44,259 nucleotides of DNA, from NCBI GenBank assembly GCA_024401635.1, contig JAKSKP010000008.1, positions 1 to 44,259 of the forward strand. Reading direction: 5' to 3'. This DNA is from Bacteroidales bacterium (lineage in GTDB: Bacteria > Bacteroidota > Bacteroidia > Bacteroidales > UBA932). Under the pieces are notes generated by a model. It searched no databases, had not been told where the DNA came from, and saw only the letters and a program-made list of their open reading frames with translations. Made by a program: the position numbers and the translations under genes. This document shows positions 17,799-26,823 of this stretch, piece by piece; the first letter of the stretch is position 1; each line of letters starts with the position of its first letter.

Positions 17799-18518
17799 TT
17801 ATTGTTTCTTCTTTTGTCCGTAATATGCATTGGGGCCGTGCTTGCGGCTGTAATGCTTTTCAATCAGATGACGGTTCATGGATGGCTTGTGGTTCACGAT
17901 GTCAAGAGTCGAAAGGTTGAGGGACATCGACACGAAACCCATCTTGGCAACCTGTTCCAGGACAACGGCATTGTGAACGGCGTTGTCTGCATCGGTTCCC
18001 CAGGCGAAAGGCCCGTGGTTCCTCACCAGAACCGCAGGGGTGTCCATCGGGTTCATATTCCTGAAGCTTTCGACTATGACATTCCCTGTCTCCTTCTCGT
18101 ATTCCCCGAAAACCTCCGACTTCTTCATACTGCGCGTGCAGGGAATGTCCTCGTGGAAATAGTCGGAATGTGTCGTTCCTATATTGGGAATATCCAGACC
18201 GGCCTGAGCCCAGGCTGTGGCGAAGGTGGAATGTGTATGCACAACTCCGCCTATTTCAGGAAAAGCCCTGTAGAGGACCAGATGGGTGGGAGTGTCGGAC
18301 GAGGGATTCAGATCCCCTTCCACCACTTTTCCGTCGAGATCGACGACCACCATATCCCCGGGCTTCATATTGTCATAGCTTACACCCGAGGGCTTTATGA
18401 CCACCAGGCCGCTGCTGCGGTCTATGGCGGACACGTTGCCCCAGGTGAATATGACAAGACCGTGTTTGACAAGGTCAAGGTTGGCCTGGCAAACCTTTTT
18501 CTTCAATTCTTCCAGCAT
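17799..18518 (-). CDS. araD: L-ribulose-5-phosphate 4-epimerase
   Basis: Zinc enzyme of the class II aldolase family converting L-ribulose 5-phosphate to D-xylulose 5-phosphate. Its 239 residues match the family. The N-terminus [19 protein letters not shown] is typical, [16 protein letters not shown] supplies two zinc histidines, [11 protein letters not shown] the third, and [13 protein letters not shown] is the conserved active-site loop. The C-terminus ends in [10 protein letters not shown], as in E. coli AraD. It lies one base after the symporter gene and four before araA, leaving no room for araR, which sits in this part of the B. thetaiotaomicron locus. Confidence 0.95.
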   Translation of the reverse strand: MLEELKKKVCQANLDLVKHGLVIFTWGNVSAIDRSSGLVVIKPSGVSYDNMKPGDMVVVDLDGKVVEGDLNPSSDTPTHLVLYRAFPEIGGVVHTHSTFATAWAQAGLDIPNIGTTHSDYFHEDIPCTRSMKKSEVFGEYEKETGNVIVESFRNMNPMDTPAVLVRNHGPFAWGTDADNAVHNAVVLEQVAKMGFVSMSLNLSTLDIVNHKPSMNRHLIEKHYSRKHGPNAYYGQKKKQ

Positions 18519-18519
18519 A

Positions 18520-20472
18520 CTACCAGAGCACTACGTAGATGATGGCTACGATGGCAATGATAAGCGCACCGCCTATGCCGTAGCCCTTGGTCGTATGGAA
18601 CAGACTGAGGTCCACGGGCAGGGCCTTGTGGTCGCGCAGCTTGTCATTGGCATTGCTGTAGAGCCATATTGCCGAACATCCGACGAGAACTCCGAAGAAG
18701 AAGAACGCCTGGAATCCTATGTCGTTGAGATATGCAATAACGTTTGTCTCCGGGCTGGTACCGGCAGGAAGGCAGGCTCCCCATATGACGACGACTGCAG
18801 CTGCAAGGATGAAGAATGCACCGGCTCCGCCGAGTATCCTGCACCACTTGAGCATATCCTTGCGGTCCGCCTCTGAAGGAAGCTCGCAAGCCTCGCTCTT
18901 CTTGCTGTCGGCAAGGGAAATGATTACGAACATCGCGAGCAGTATCATGAAGATATAGCCGGCACGGAACTGGAAAGGAACGTCACCGAGGAACAGCTTG
19001 AAGCATACTCCCAGAGGGATTGTGGCGATGGCTGTCCATACGGCGGCCTTCCCCGAAGCGCGTTTCCACAGCAGTCCGAGGCCGAATACGGTGATAATAC
19101 CGGGATATATGAAACCTGAATACTCCTGTATGTACTGGAATGCCTGGTCAAGACCTCCGAGAAGGGGTTTCACTGCGATGGCGGCTATGACAAGGGCGCT
19201 GAGGGAAGTGATACGGCCCACGTTCACAAGTTTGCGGTCACCGGCGTTCTTATCGATATATTTCTTGTAGATATCCATAGTGAACAGCGTGGAAGTGCTG
19301 TTGAACATGGAAGCAAGGGATGATATGATGGCTGCTGCAAGAGCGGCGAAGGTGAGACCCTTCACTCCGACGGGAGTAAAGTTGCGCACCAGCCAGGGAT
19401 AGGCATCGTCAGCCACCGTGATGGAACCCTTGAGGCCTTCCGCAATCTCGGGATGGAGAGAAATGTAGTATGCGCACACACCGGGAAGAACCACGATGAA
19501 GGGGATGAGGATCTTCAGGAAACCTGCGAAGATCAGACCCTTCTGAGCCTCAGCGGTGCTCTTGGCTGCAAGGCCTTTCTGGATGATGTACTGGTTGAAG
19601 CCCCAGTAACCGAGGTTGGTGAGCCATACGCCACCTACTACGGCGGCTATACCGGGAACGTTTGCGAATGCGCTGGCTCCGTGGCTTTCCTGGATTACCA
19701 GATGGAGGTGGCTGTCATTGAGATGTTCTCCTGAAGTCAGGTCGGTGAAGATGTTGCCAAGACCTGCGAGCACGCCTTCACCGCCACCAACGGCGCTGAG
19801 AGCGAACACTGCCGTCACAAGTCCGCCGACAATGAGGAAGGTGACCTGGAGCACGTCAGTCCAGGCAACTGAAGCAAGACCTCCGTAGATGGAATATGTG
19901 CCTGCAATGATGAACAGAAGGAGTATTATCACCATCCTCATCGATATCGTGATGCTTCCTATCGCGATGGACACGCCCTGAAGACCGAGTATCTGCTCGA
20001 TGGCAAGGGCACCCAGCCAGGCTACGGACGTAAGATTTACGAATACGTAAAGGAAGAGCCACAGAATGGAGAATGCAAGGCCCACACCGTCATTGTAGCG
20101 TTCGCGCAGGAACTGCGGAATGGTGAAAATCTTGCGTTTGAGCATAATGGGAAGCAGGAACTTGCCTATGACGATGAGCGTCACGGCTGCCATCAGCTCG
20201 TAAGCCGCGGTGGCTATGCCGTCCGCATAACTTGTTCCTGACATTCCTATGAACTGCTCGGCGGAGATGTTGGCCGCAATGAGCGATGCGCCGACTGCCC
20301 ACCAGGTCAGAGTGTTGCCTGCGAGGAAGTAGTCACTGGTACTCTTCTGTTCGCCTTTCTTGGTACGGCCCAGGAAGAGGCCGAGGAAAATAAGCAGGCA
20401 CAGGTAAATCAGAACGATTACCAGATCCACTATCTGGAATCCTGAGCCGGCAATAGCTTCAAAAACGTTCAT
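18520..20472 (-). CDS. Sodium/sugar symporter (SSS family), probable L-arabinose permease
   Basis: Inner-membrane SGLT-type transporter of 650 residues with about 14 helices. Family signatures include [57 protein letters not shown], and [20 protein letters not shown] with [20 protein letters not shown]. It corresponds in position and type to AraP, the arabinose permease of the Bacteroides ara locus, between the epimerase and araD. It would import free L-arabinose released in the periplasm using the sodium gradient. Substrate is assigned from context. Confidence 0.88.
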   Translation of the reverse strand: MNVFEAIAGSGFQIVDLVIVLIYLCLLIFLGLFLGRTKKGEQKSTSDYFLAGNTLTWWAVGASLIAANISAEQFIGMSGTSYADGIATAAYELMAAVTLIVIGKFLLPIMLKRKIFTIPQFLRERYNDGVGLAFSILWLFLYVFVNLTSVAWLGALAIEQILGLQGVSIAIGSITISMRMVIILLLFIIAGTYSIYGGLASVAWTDVLQVTFLIVGGLVTAVFALSAVGGGEGVLAGLGNIFTDLTSGEHLNDSHLHLVIQESHGASAFANVPGIAAVVGGVWLTNLGYWGFNQYIIQKGLAAKSTAEAQKGLIFAGFLKILIPFIVVLPGVCAYYISLHPEIAEGLKGSITVADDAYPWLVRNFTPVGVKGLTFAALAAAIISSLASMFNSTSTLFTMDIYKKYIDKNAGDRKLVNVGRITSLSALVIAAIAVKPLLGGLDQAFQYIQEYSGFIYPGIITVFGLGLLWKRASGKAAVWTAIATIPLGVCFKLFLGDVPFQFRAGYIFMILLAMFVIISLADSKKSEACELPSEADRKDMLKWCRILGGAGAFFILAAAVVVIWGACLPAGTSPETNVIAYLNDIGFQAFFFFGVLVGCSAIWLYSNANDKLRDHKALPVDLSLFHTTKGYGIGGALIIAIVAIIYVVLW

Positions 20473-20484
20473 ATCTTGTATTTT

Positions 20485-21627
20485 TTATTTTTCTACATCA
20501 AATGCGAAGACGCAATGGCTCTTGTATGTCTCTCCGGGACGAAGTACCGTGCTGGGCCATTCGGGCCTGTTGGGGCTGTCGGGGAAATGCTGGGATTCCA
20601 GGCATATGCCGGCCCTCCGGTTGTAGGTGACGCCGTTCTTGCCGGTCAGGGTTCCGTTCAGGAAGTTTCCGGTATAGACCTGGATGCCGGGCTCGTTGGT
20701 GAAAACGGTCATCGTTATGCCGGTGGCCTCGCAGGAAAGGATGGCGTCGGGAACCAGCTCGTCAGTGTCGGACAGAACCCAGTTGTGGTCGTATCCCCCG
20801 GCGAAATTCAATGCCTCGAAATCGTTGTCTATCCTGTCACCTATGGTCTGGGGAAGTCTGAAATCGAGAGGGGTACCCTCAAGGCTGGCAATCTCTCCAG
20901 TGGGGATGAGAAGTTTGTCCGTAGGGGTGTATGATTCCGCATTGATGAACAGACGGTCCTCGCAGATGCTGTGGTTTGCGGGATCGCCGGAAAGGTTGAA
21001 ATATGAATGGTTGGTCATATTGATGACAGTCGGAGCATCCGTGGTGGCCTCATAGCTGATGTCCAGACGGTTGTCCTCGGTCACGGTATAGGTGACGTAG
21101 GCCGTCACTGCACCGGGGAAGTTGTTGTCTCCTGCAGGAGAGTTCATCACCAGTTTTACGTGGGTCTGATCGGCCTCGACCAGTTCATAGGCCTGATACT
21201 GCCAGCCGGTGAAACCTCCGTGGAGGCAGTTGACGCGGTTGTCATTGCAGGGAAGCTGGTACTCGTTGCCGTCGATTGTGAGCTTGCCACCGCCGATACG
21301 GTTGGCATAACGGCCTATGGCAGCACCGAAATCGGAGAAATGGTTCATGGGGAAATAGTCGCTGACTTTGTCGAAGCCGAGCACCACATCCTTGAACTCG
21401 CCGTTCCTGTCGGGTACCATTATGGAGACCACGCGTCCGCCGAAGTTGGTGACGCACACCTCCATTCCGTTTTCATTTGTGATGGTGTAGAGAGCGGTTG
21501 GGATACCGTTGTACTCGTCTACGAAGTTCTTGGGGTCAAGACCGGATTTGGTCAGCCCGTCCTGCTTTCCACCGCAGCAGGAGGCAAGGATGCAGGCTCC
21601 CGCAAGAATTGACAGATACTTTTTCAT
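20485..21627 (-). CDS. Aldose 1-epimerase, lipoprotein form (AraM-like)
   Basis: A 380-residue aldose epimerase with a lipoprotein signal (MKKYLSILAGACILASCCGG), so it should be anchored in the cell envelope. The catalytic His pair is in NCLHGGF and TNHSYFNLSG, and the Glu in CLESQHFPDSPNRP. FRLPQTIGDRI and GGYDHNWVL are further family marks. In B. thetaiotaomicron the ara cluster also contains such an epimerase. It would equilibrate arabinose anomers next to the GH51 that releases them and the symporter that takes them up. It sits 7 bp after GH51 and 12 bp before the symporter gene. Confidence 0.9.
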   Translation of the reverse strand: MKKYLSILAGACILASCCGGKQDGLTKSGLDPKNFVDEYNGIPTALYTITNENGMEVCVTNFGGRVVSIMVPDRNGEFKDVVLGFDKVSDYFPMNHFSDFGAAIGRYANRIGGGKLTIDGNEYQLPCNDNRVNCLHGGFTGWQYQAYELVEADQTHVKLVMNSPAGDNNFPGAVTAYVTYTVTEDNRLDISYEATTDAPTVINMTNHSYFNLSGDPANHSICEDRLFINAESYTPTDKLLIPTGEIASLEGTPLDFRLPQTIGDRIDNDFEALNFAGGYDHNWVLSDTDELVPDAILSCEATGITMTVFTNEPGIQVYTGNFLNGTLTGKNGVTYNRRAGICLESQHFPDSPNRPEWPSTVLRPGETYKSHCVFAFDVEK

Positions 21628-21635
21628 ATTTTACG

Positions 21636-23189
21636 CTATTTGATTTCGAGGGTTACTATTGAAGCTGCGGGAAGTTCCACCACCACAGCCTTGGCATTCT
21701 TCTTTATACCCGTGAATTCCTTGTTCGCGACCTTGGCTTCCTTGCCGAAGTCGTTGAAGTCGTGTATGTCCTTTGCGTTAAGGATAACGCCGCTTACCTT
21801 GGCGCCGGCCTTGAAGGCATCCCAGTCGAGGGTCACGGTCTGGCTCTTGTCGAGAGAGGGATTTACGAGGGATACGTGCATCACGCCATCCTTGCGGGAA
21901 GCCGATACGCTGAGGGCGGGTATGGCGCCGAATTCACCCCAGGAGGGAGCGGGAGCCGCAGTCTCGACGGGAACGAACTCCGCATCCTGGTGCACCTTGT
22001 ACATATTGAACACGTGATAAGTGGGGGTAAGCACCATCTGATTGCCCTTGGTGAGTATCATTGACTGAAGCACGTTGACTACCTGGGCTATATTGGCCAT
22101 CTTGATGCGCTTGGTGTATTTCTGGAAGATATTCAGGGAGAGAGCGGCCACCATCGCGTCACGCATGGTGCTCTGCTGGAAAAGGTGACCGGGGTTCGTA
22201 CCGGGCTCAACCTCCCACCAGGTGCCCCACTCATCCACGAGAAGATCCACGTGATGACCGGGGTCCAGCTGATCCATTATGGAAATGTGCTTCTGTATGC
22301 AGGGCTCTATGCCGCAGGCCTTGCTGAGAGTCTTGTAGTAACTGTCGCTGTCGAAGTTCGTGGCGAAGCCTTTTGCGCCGGGAGCCCATCCGAAAGCTGT
22401 GTAGTAGTGAACGGCAATCGCGTCCATTCTGGCTCCGATGGCTTTCATACATACCTCCGTCCAGTTGTAATCATAGTCGGAAGCGCCGGAAGCTATCTTG
22501 TAGAGGCGCTCGCCCTTGTAGTCGCGGGTATAGGTGGTATATCTGCGGAAAAGGGCGGAATAATATTCGGGAACCATATTTCCGCCGCAGCCCCAGGCCT
22601 CGTTGCCTATGCCGAGGTATTTCACGTGCCAGGGCTCCTGACGGCCGTTCGCGCGGCGCATATCGGCCACCGTGCTGGGAGCGTCGGAATTCATATACTC
22701 AACCCATTTTGCAAGTTCCTCGGGGGTGCCGCTTCCGACATTGCCGCTGATATAAGGCTCGCAGCCCAGCTTTTCGCAAAGATTGAGGAATTCGTGGGTA
22801 CCGAAGCTGTTGTCCTCCATGGTACCGCCCCAGTTGTTGTTGGCAATCTTTGTACGTTTCTCCTTGGGACCTATGCCGTCCATCCAGTGATAGTCGTCGG
22901 CAAAACATCCGCCGGGCCAGCGCAATACCGGAACCTTGAGTTCCTTCAGGGCGTTCAACACGTCAAGACGGTAACCGTCGACATTGGGAATCTCGGATTC
23001 GGGACCAACCCACAGGCCGCCGTAGACGCAGCCTCCGAGATGTTCGGAGAACTGTCCGTAGATTTCCTTGGGAATGATGGTGCCATCAGCGGCGTTTTCG
23101 TGCAGATGCACCGTGCTCTTGATCTGGGCGGATGCCGTCCCTGCAATCAGGCAGGAAAGCGACGCCAGGATGATGTTCAGTTTTTTCAT
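21636..23189 (-). CDS. GH51 alpha-L-arabinofuranosidase, first gene of the ara operon
   Basis: Exported arabinofuranosidase of 517 residues with a signal peptide (ILASLSCLIAGTASAQ). The clan GH-A catalytic pair is clear: acid/base Glu197 in GIGNEAWG and nucleophile Glu320 in LLVDEWGTWW. VPVLRWPGGCFADDYHW is the family signature strand, and the C-terminal jelly-roll (MHVSLVNPSL to VVVELPAASIVTLEIK) is present. It removes alpha-L-arabinofuranosyl groups, delivering arabinose to the epimerase and symporter encoded just downstream. It opens a 10.3-kb run of eight close-set genes, with a TAAATTTG -7 box about 35 bp upstream. Confidence 0.93.
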   Translation of the reverse strand: MKKLNIILASLSCLIAGTASAQIKSTVHLHENAADGTIIPKEIYGQFSEHLGGCVYGGLWVGPESEIPNVDGYRLDVLNALKELKVPVLRWPGGCFADDYHWMDGIGPKEKRTKIANNNWGGTMEDNSFGTHEFLNLCEKLGCEPYISGNVGSGTPEELAKWVEYMNSDAPSTVADMRRANGRQEPWHVKYLGIGNEAWGCGGNMVPEYYSALFRRYTTYTRDYKGERLYKIASGASDYDYNWTEVCMKAIGARMDAIAVHYYTAFGWAPGAKGFATNFDSDSYYKTLSKACGIEPCIQKHISIMDQLDPGHHVDLLVDEWGTWWEVEPGTNPGHLFQQSTMRDAMVAALSLNIFQKYTKRIKMANIAQVVNVLQSMILTKGNQMVLTPTYHVFNMYKVHQDAEFVPVETAAPAPSWGEFGAIPALSVSASRKDGVMHVSLVNPSLDKSQTVTLDWDAFKAGAKVSGVILNAKDIHDFNDFGKEAKVANKEFTGIKKNAKAVVVELPAASIVTLEIK

Positions 23190-23223
23190 ATGCGTAATTT
23201 GTTTCTATGTATTCCTATCTTTA

Positions 23224-23231
23224 CAAATTTA
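23224..23231 (-). promoter_or_regulatory. -7 box (TAAATTTG) of the ara operon
   Basis: On the minus strand this fits TAnnTTTG and predicts a start near 23220 with a leader of about 31 bases before GH51. No TTG is found 19-21 bases upstream, so the promoter may need an activator. Confidence 0.5.
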
Positions 23232-23249
23232 ATAAATTATTGTTAAATT
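23226..23249. promoter_or_regulatory. Candidate operator: palindrome AATTTAA - N10 - TTAAATT
   Basis: Two perfect 7-bp arms (23226-23232 and 23243-23249) separated by 10 bp overlie the -7 box and the spacer of the ara operon promoter. The position suits a dimeric regulator. AT-richness makes chance occurrence quite possible. Binding by any named regulator is not shown. Confidence 0.3.
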
Positions 23250-23302
23250 GGGCACATATTTCCGCAAGCGGACTGATTTTGAACAATTTTAACAATATTT
23301 GA

Positions 23303-24856
23303 ATGAAACGTACAATATTTCTGGCGGCCGCAGTGCTGGTGCTATGCTCCTGGACCAACCCTCTTACATATACAGACATCCCCGACAATGACGTCATCAG
23401 GGTAGGAGAAGACTACTATATGGTCAGCACCACGATGTACTACTGCCCGGGTGCGCCCATAATGCACTCGAACGACCTGATACATTGGGAAATCGTGAAT
23501 TACATATACGACTGCCTGGAAGACGACGACAACTACAACCTGCGCAACGGACACAACGCCTACGGCAAGGGTCAGTGGGCCACCTCCCTCAGATATGCGG
23601 ACGGGGTCTATTATGCGCTGTTCATTGCAAACGACCAGAAGGACAACAGCTACCTTTTCACCACGGATGACATAGAAAACGGAAAATGGTCACGCACGAA
23701 ACTGCCCCTGACGATGCACGACGCCTCACTGCTTTTCGACAACGACGGAAGGCTGTATTCCGTATATGGCAACGGAGACCTCTACATCGACGAACTCGAG
23801 CCCGACGGATCGGCGCTGAAGGAAGGCGGGATACACCAGCTGCTGCTCCGGACTCCATCCGAAGGATATATGCTGCGTTCCGAGGGTTCGCATTTCTACC
23901 ACATAGGCGACTATTACTACATTCTGGTTATAGACTGGCCCTGGAACGGTGTCAGGACGGAAACCTGCTGGAGATCGAAGAATCTGCTGGGCCCGTACGA
24001 AAGCCGCACGGTGCTGCAGGGGGCATTTGACGGAAGGAGGGACGGAGTGGCGCAGGGCGCCATCGTGGACACACCTGACGGGGACTGGTATGCAATAATG
24101 TTCCAGGACCACGGTGCTGTCGGCCGTATTCCCACCCTGCAGCGCGTCACCTGGGCCGACGGCTGGCCGATGATGGGGGCGGACGGGGTGCCGGAAAAAA
24201 GTTTCACCCACAGATTGCCGGAGTGCGGCACGGACTATGTATGGGCCTCGGACGAATTCGACAGTGACAAGCTGAAACTCGTATGGCAATGGAACCACAA
24301 GCCTCTCGACGGATGCTGGTCGCTTACGGACAGGCGCGGATGGCTGCGGCTTGCCACCGGTCAGACAGCCACGTCCATAATGGATGCCCGCAACACCCTC
24401 ACCCAAAGGACGGTCGGCCCTGCCTGCAGAAGCAAGGTCCTCCTGGATGCTTCAGGGCTGCGCAATGGCGACTATGCCGGCATCTGCGCTTTCCAGAGCC
24501 GGAACTGCTGCATAGGCGTGGAGGTCGATTCCCTCGGGGCCCGGTGGATTTCAGTGAAACAAACCGTTCCGGAAGGCAGGGGGAAATGGAGGACTGAGAC
24601 TGTCTACAGGAAAAAAATCAAGGCGAAAAGGGTTCAACTCGGCGTGGACTATGACTTCACCCGGGACAAGGCGGAATTCCGCTACTCCCTTGACGGTATT
24701 AAATGGACAAGCGTGAACCATACGCTTGATATGAAGTTCACGCTCGACCTGTTCACGGGCTACAGAAGCGCCCTGTTCTGTTATTCCACCATTCAGACCG
24801 GAGGATTCGCCGATTTCGGCTGGTTCCAGCAGAAGACGATTTTCTTACCCCAATAG
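23303..24856 (+). CDS. GH43 (subfamily 12-like) exo-arabinofuranosidase/xylosidase with C-terminal beta-sandwich
   Basis: Exported 517-residue enzyme with a signal peptide (TIFLAAAVLVLCSW). The five-bladed GH43 propeller covers about residues 20-310. Catalytic residues are Asp28 (DIPDNDVIRVGEDYYM), Asp140 (TMHDASLLFDNDG, with Ala where Pro is usual) and Glu194 (RSEGSHFYHIGDYYY). The long opening loop and GQWATSLRYADGVYYALF resemble GH43_12. Residues from about 325 (DGCWSLTDRRGWLRLAT) form the accessory beta-sandwich found in such enzymes. Likely activity is removal of alpha-L-arabinofuranose from arabinan or arabinoxylan fragments. It diverges from the ara operon, and its 3' end overlaps the endo-arabinanase gene by 64 bp tail to tail. 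The best upstream promoter match, TGATTTTG at 23274-23281, is one base off consensus. Confidence 0.87.
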   Translation: MKRTIFLAAAVLVLCSWTNPLTYTDIPDNDVIRVGEDYYMVSTTMYYCPGAPIMHSNDLIHWEIVNYIYDCLEDDDNYNLRNGHNAYGKGQWATSLRYADGVYYALFIANDQKDNSYLFTTDDIENGKWSRTKLPLTMHDASLLFDNDGRLYSVYGNGDLYIDELEPDGSALKEGGIHQLLLRTPSEGYMLRSEGSHFYHIGDYYYILVIDWPWNGVRTETCWRSKNLLGPYESRTVLQGAFDGRRDGVAQGAIVDTPDGDWYAIMFQDHGAVGRIPTLQRVTWADGWPMMGADGVPEKSFTHRLPECGTDYVWASDEFDSDKLKLVWQWNHKPLDGCWSLTDRRGWLRLATGQTATSIMDARNTLTQRTVGPACRSKVLLDASGLRNGDYAGICAFQSRNCCIGVEVDSLGARWISVKQTVPEGRGKWRTETVYRKKIKAKRVQLGVDYDFTRDKAEFRYSLDGIKWTSVNHTLDMKFTLDLFTGYRSALFCYSTIQTGGFADFGWFQQKTIFLPQ

Positions 24857-26739
24857 GTCTTGTGGTTTCCAAGACCTGCATAAACTATAGTGTGTGTGCG
24901 AGGAGAAGCCTCCCAATCCGTTTCCCTATACAGATACAGGGTCACGCCGTTGGCCGTAAGAATTTGCGAATCTTCGCTATAAGACCATTTGCCTCCTTTC
25001 CAGGGGCCTGAACTTATGGTATGATCCGCGGCAAGTTCCATCTCCACGGCTGTTCTCTGTTCGGCGTATTTGTAACTGAGATCTATATGTTCCCATTTTC
25101 CGACAATGTCAGATTCTTTGATGGCCACCTGCGGCACGGCACCATAGCGTTCCGGCAGAACGAGCGGCCACCCGTCGGAAGTCCACACTATGCGACGCAC
25201 GTGTCCCAGCATTACCGCATTAGGAGCGACACCCCCTGCGTCATTGGGGAACCTGGCCTGGGATGAATAGTACCAGTTGTCCTTGCCGTCATCGAACACG
25301 GCACAATGGCTTATACCTACCCATCCATTGCCTTTCATAAACTTGTAGGGATGCGTGAGGATGGGATAGGCATCCCCTCCAGCTTCGCTGACCTCGGTAC
25401 CGTACATATCCTCATACGGACCGTCCACTTTCCTGGAACGGACCACGCGGGTGCTGTACGGAACGTCCAGTCCGTCATAAGCTATAAAAAGATAGTACCA
25501 GCCGTCGCGATATATTATTTCAGGCCCTTCCGAAGCCTGCCAGCGGCTGGTGCTGAGCCTCGTATAAATGCGCTTTCCGTATGCGGCGATGTCCGATACA
25601 TTGCCCCAGGGATTCTTCAGCTCGGCTTTGACCTTTCCTGTCCCGGCATCCAGTTGGACAGCTACAAGCCCGCTGTGCCAACTGCCGTAGATGAGCCAAT
25701 GCTCCCCTTCCGGAGTGATGATGTATGACGGATCTATGGCGTTCCATCTGAAATAGCAGCTCTCCCAGGCTGTGGGGTTGACGTAGAAATTGAGCTGCTT
25801 GTCCGAAGCGTTGGTGATGACATATCCCTTGTCCACCCAGCTGCCGTTGTCCGCAGGATTGGACGTCTCCATTAGACCGATGAAGGCACGTTCGCCCCAG
25901 CTGGTTTTCTTTGCATCAATGTATCCCGGCACCACTATGCTGTAATACATCCTGTATAGACCGTTGCGTACCTTCCTCACACAGGGAGCCCAGTAGCCGA
26001 AGTCGGCCTCTTTTGCTCCGGAGTCGGGCAGGCCCATAGCCTTCCTTATCTCATTGAGTTTGGGCATCACCCAACCGGGAAGCGACGGCATCGTTCCGCC
26101 AAGATATTCCCAGTTAATGAGGTCCCTCGAACGGCGACCGTGGAAATGACCATGACCGGCGTGGGCGTTGCCGAAAGAGGCATCGGTCTGATACATGTAA
26201 TAATATCCGTCCTCAGCGAGGCAGACAGTAGGGTCGTGCACATTGGCAAGATTCCACTGGTTTCTCTTGCTCCAGTCGGCCATGGATCTGTAATCGTCCG
26301 GATATGACGGAGCCGTGTAGTCGTCCAGGCCGCTTGCAGCATTCGTCCTGAAGGTTTTCTCGGTCGAATAGTATGTCTTGTTCTCAGAACTCATCACATA
26401 TGCACGGGCATAGTATTCGGTGTCGGCTTTAAGGCCGGTGAGTGTGGCCTTGAAGTCATCCTCTTTGCAGGCCGCCACCTTGTCTGAAAGCGTAGGGCCT
26501 GATGAAGTGCTGTAACAGAAGCCTTTACGCGTAATCGCCACGCCATCGGCAGTGTAGCCTGAAGATAGTGTGACTTCTGTCGAACCTACAGCGGAAACCG
26601 CCGGAACTTCCACTACAACCTTATCTGTCGGAGGTACAGGTTTGGGGTCAGGCGTTATGTTATTATCCCCTCCGCAGGAGGTAAGGGCCAGAAACAATGC
26701 GCAGGATGCAAAATGTCTGGTAATTTCTGCTGCTTTCAT
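24793..26739 (-). CDS. GH43 endo-1,5-alpha-L-arabinanase, lipoprotein
   Basis: Surface or periplasmic lipoprotein of 648 residues with lipobox cysteine Cys22 (FLALTSCGGD). A fibronectin-III-like domain spans about 42-135 (VSAVGSTEVTLSSGYTADG; TGLKADTEYYARAYV). The GH43 propeller follows, with Asp169 (NVHDPTV), Asp336 (WNAIDPSYI) and Glu404 (ASEGPEIIYRDGWYYLF), the layout of endo-arabinanases. Residues from about 565 (DIVGKWEHIDLSYKY to TYWGKKI) form the arabinanase C-terminal beta-barrel. The last 13 residues after WGKKIV look like an unstructured extension lying inside the opposing GH43 gene. It is the enzyme partner of SusC/SusD, 84 bp after susD with a hairpin and a -7 box between. Confidence 0.9.
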   Translation of the reverse strand: MKAAEITRHFASCALFLALTSCGGDNNITPDPKPVPPTDKVVVEVPAVSAVGSTEVTLSSGYTADGVAITRKGFCYSTSSGPTLSDKVAACKEDDFKATLTGLKADTEYYARAYVMSSENKTYYSTEKTFRTNAASGLDDYTAPSYPDDYRSMADWSKRNQWNLANVHDPTVCLAEDGYYYMYQTDASFGNAHAGHGHFHGRRSRDLINWEYLGGTMPSLPGWVMPKLNEIRKAMGLPDSGAKEADFGYWAPCVRKVRNGLYRMYYSIVVPGYIDAKKTSWGERAFIGLMETSNPADNGSWVDKGYVITNASDKQLNFYVNPTAWESCYFRWNAIDPSYIITPEGEHWLIYGSWHSGLVAVQLDAGTGKVKAELKNPWGNVSDIAAYGKRIYTRLSTSRWQASEGPEIIYRDGWYYLFIAYDGLDVPYSTRVVRSRKVDGPYEDMYGTEVSEAGGDAYPILTHPYKFMKGNGWVGISHCAVFDDGKDNWYYSSQARFPNDAGGVAPNAVMLGHVRRIVWTSDGWPLVLPERYGAVPQVAIKESDIVGKWEHIDLSYKYAEQRTAVEMELAADHTISSGPWKGGKWSYSEDSQILTANGVTLYLYRETDWEASPRTHTIVYAGLGNHKTYWGKKIVFCWNQPKSANPPV

Positions 26740-26756
26740 TCTTTTCTTAAATTGAA

Positions 26757-26789
26757 CGGAGACGGATAGTCAGACGCTATCCGTCTCCG
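26757..26789 (-). terminator. 13-bp perfect hairpin between susD and the endo-arabinanase gene
   Basis: Arms 26757-26769 (CGGAGACGGATAG) and 26777-26789 (CTATCCGTCTCCG) are exact inverted repeats around a 7-base loop. On the minus transcript the stem is followed by UUCAAUUUAAG, a poor U-tract, so it may be a partial terminator, an RNA-stabilising intercistronic stem, or a 5' leader stem for the enzyme gene. The structure is certain; its role is not. Confidence 0.6.
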
Positions 26790-26800
26790 CAAAATTAACT

Positions 26801-26808
26801 CAAATATA
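26801..26808 (-). promoter_or_regulatory. Candidate internal -7 box (TATATTTG) ahead of the endo-arabinanase
   Basis: A minus-strand TAnnTTTG match lies between susD and the hairpin. It would start transcription near 26797, giving a leader of about 58 bases that contains the hairpin. The nearest TTG is 23 bases upstream, slightly far for a -33 element. Confidence 0.35.
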
Positions 26809-26823
26809 CGTTTGAACCAATAA

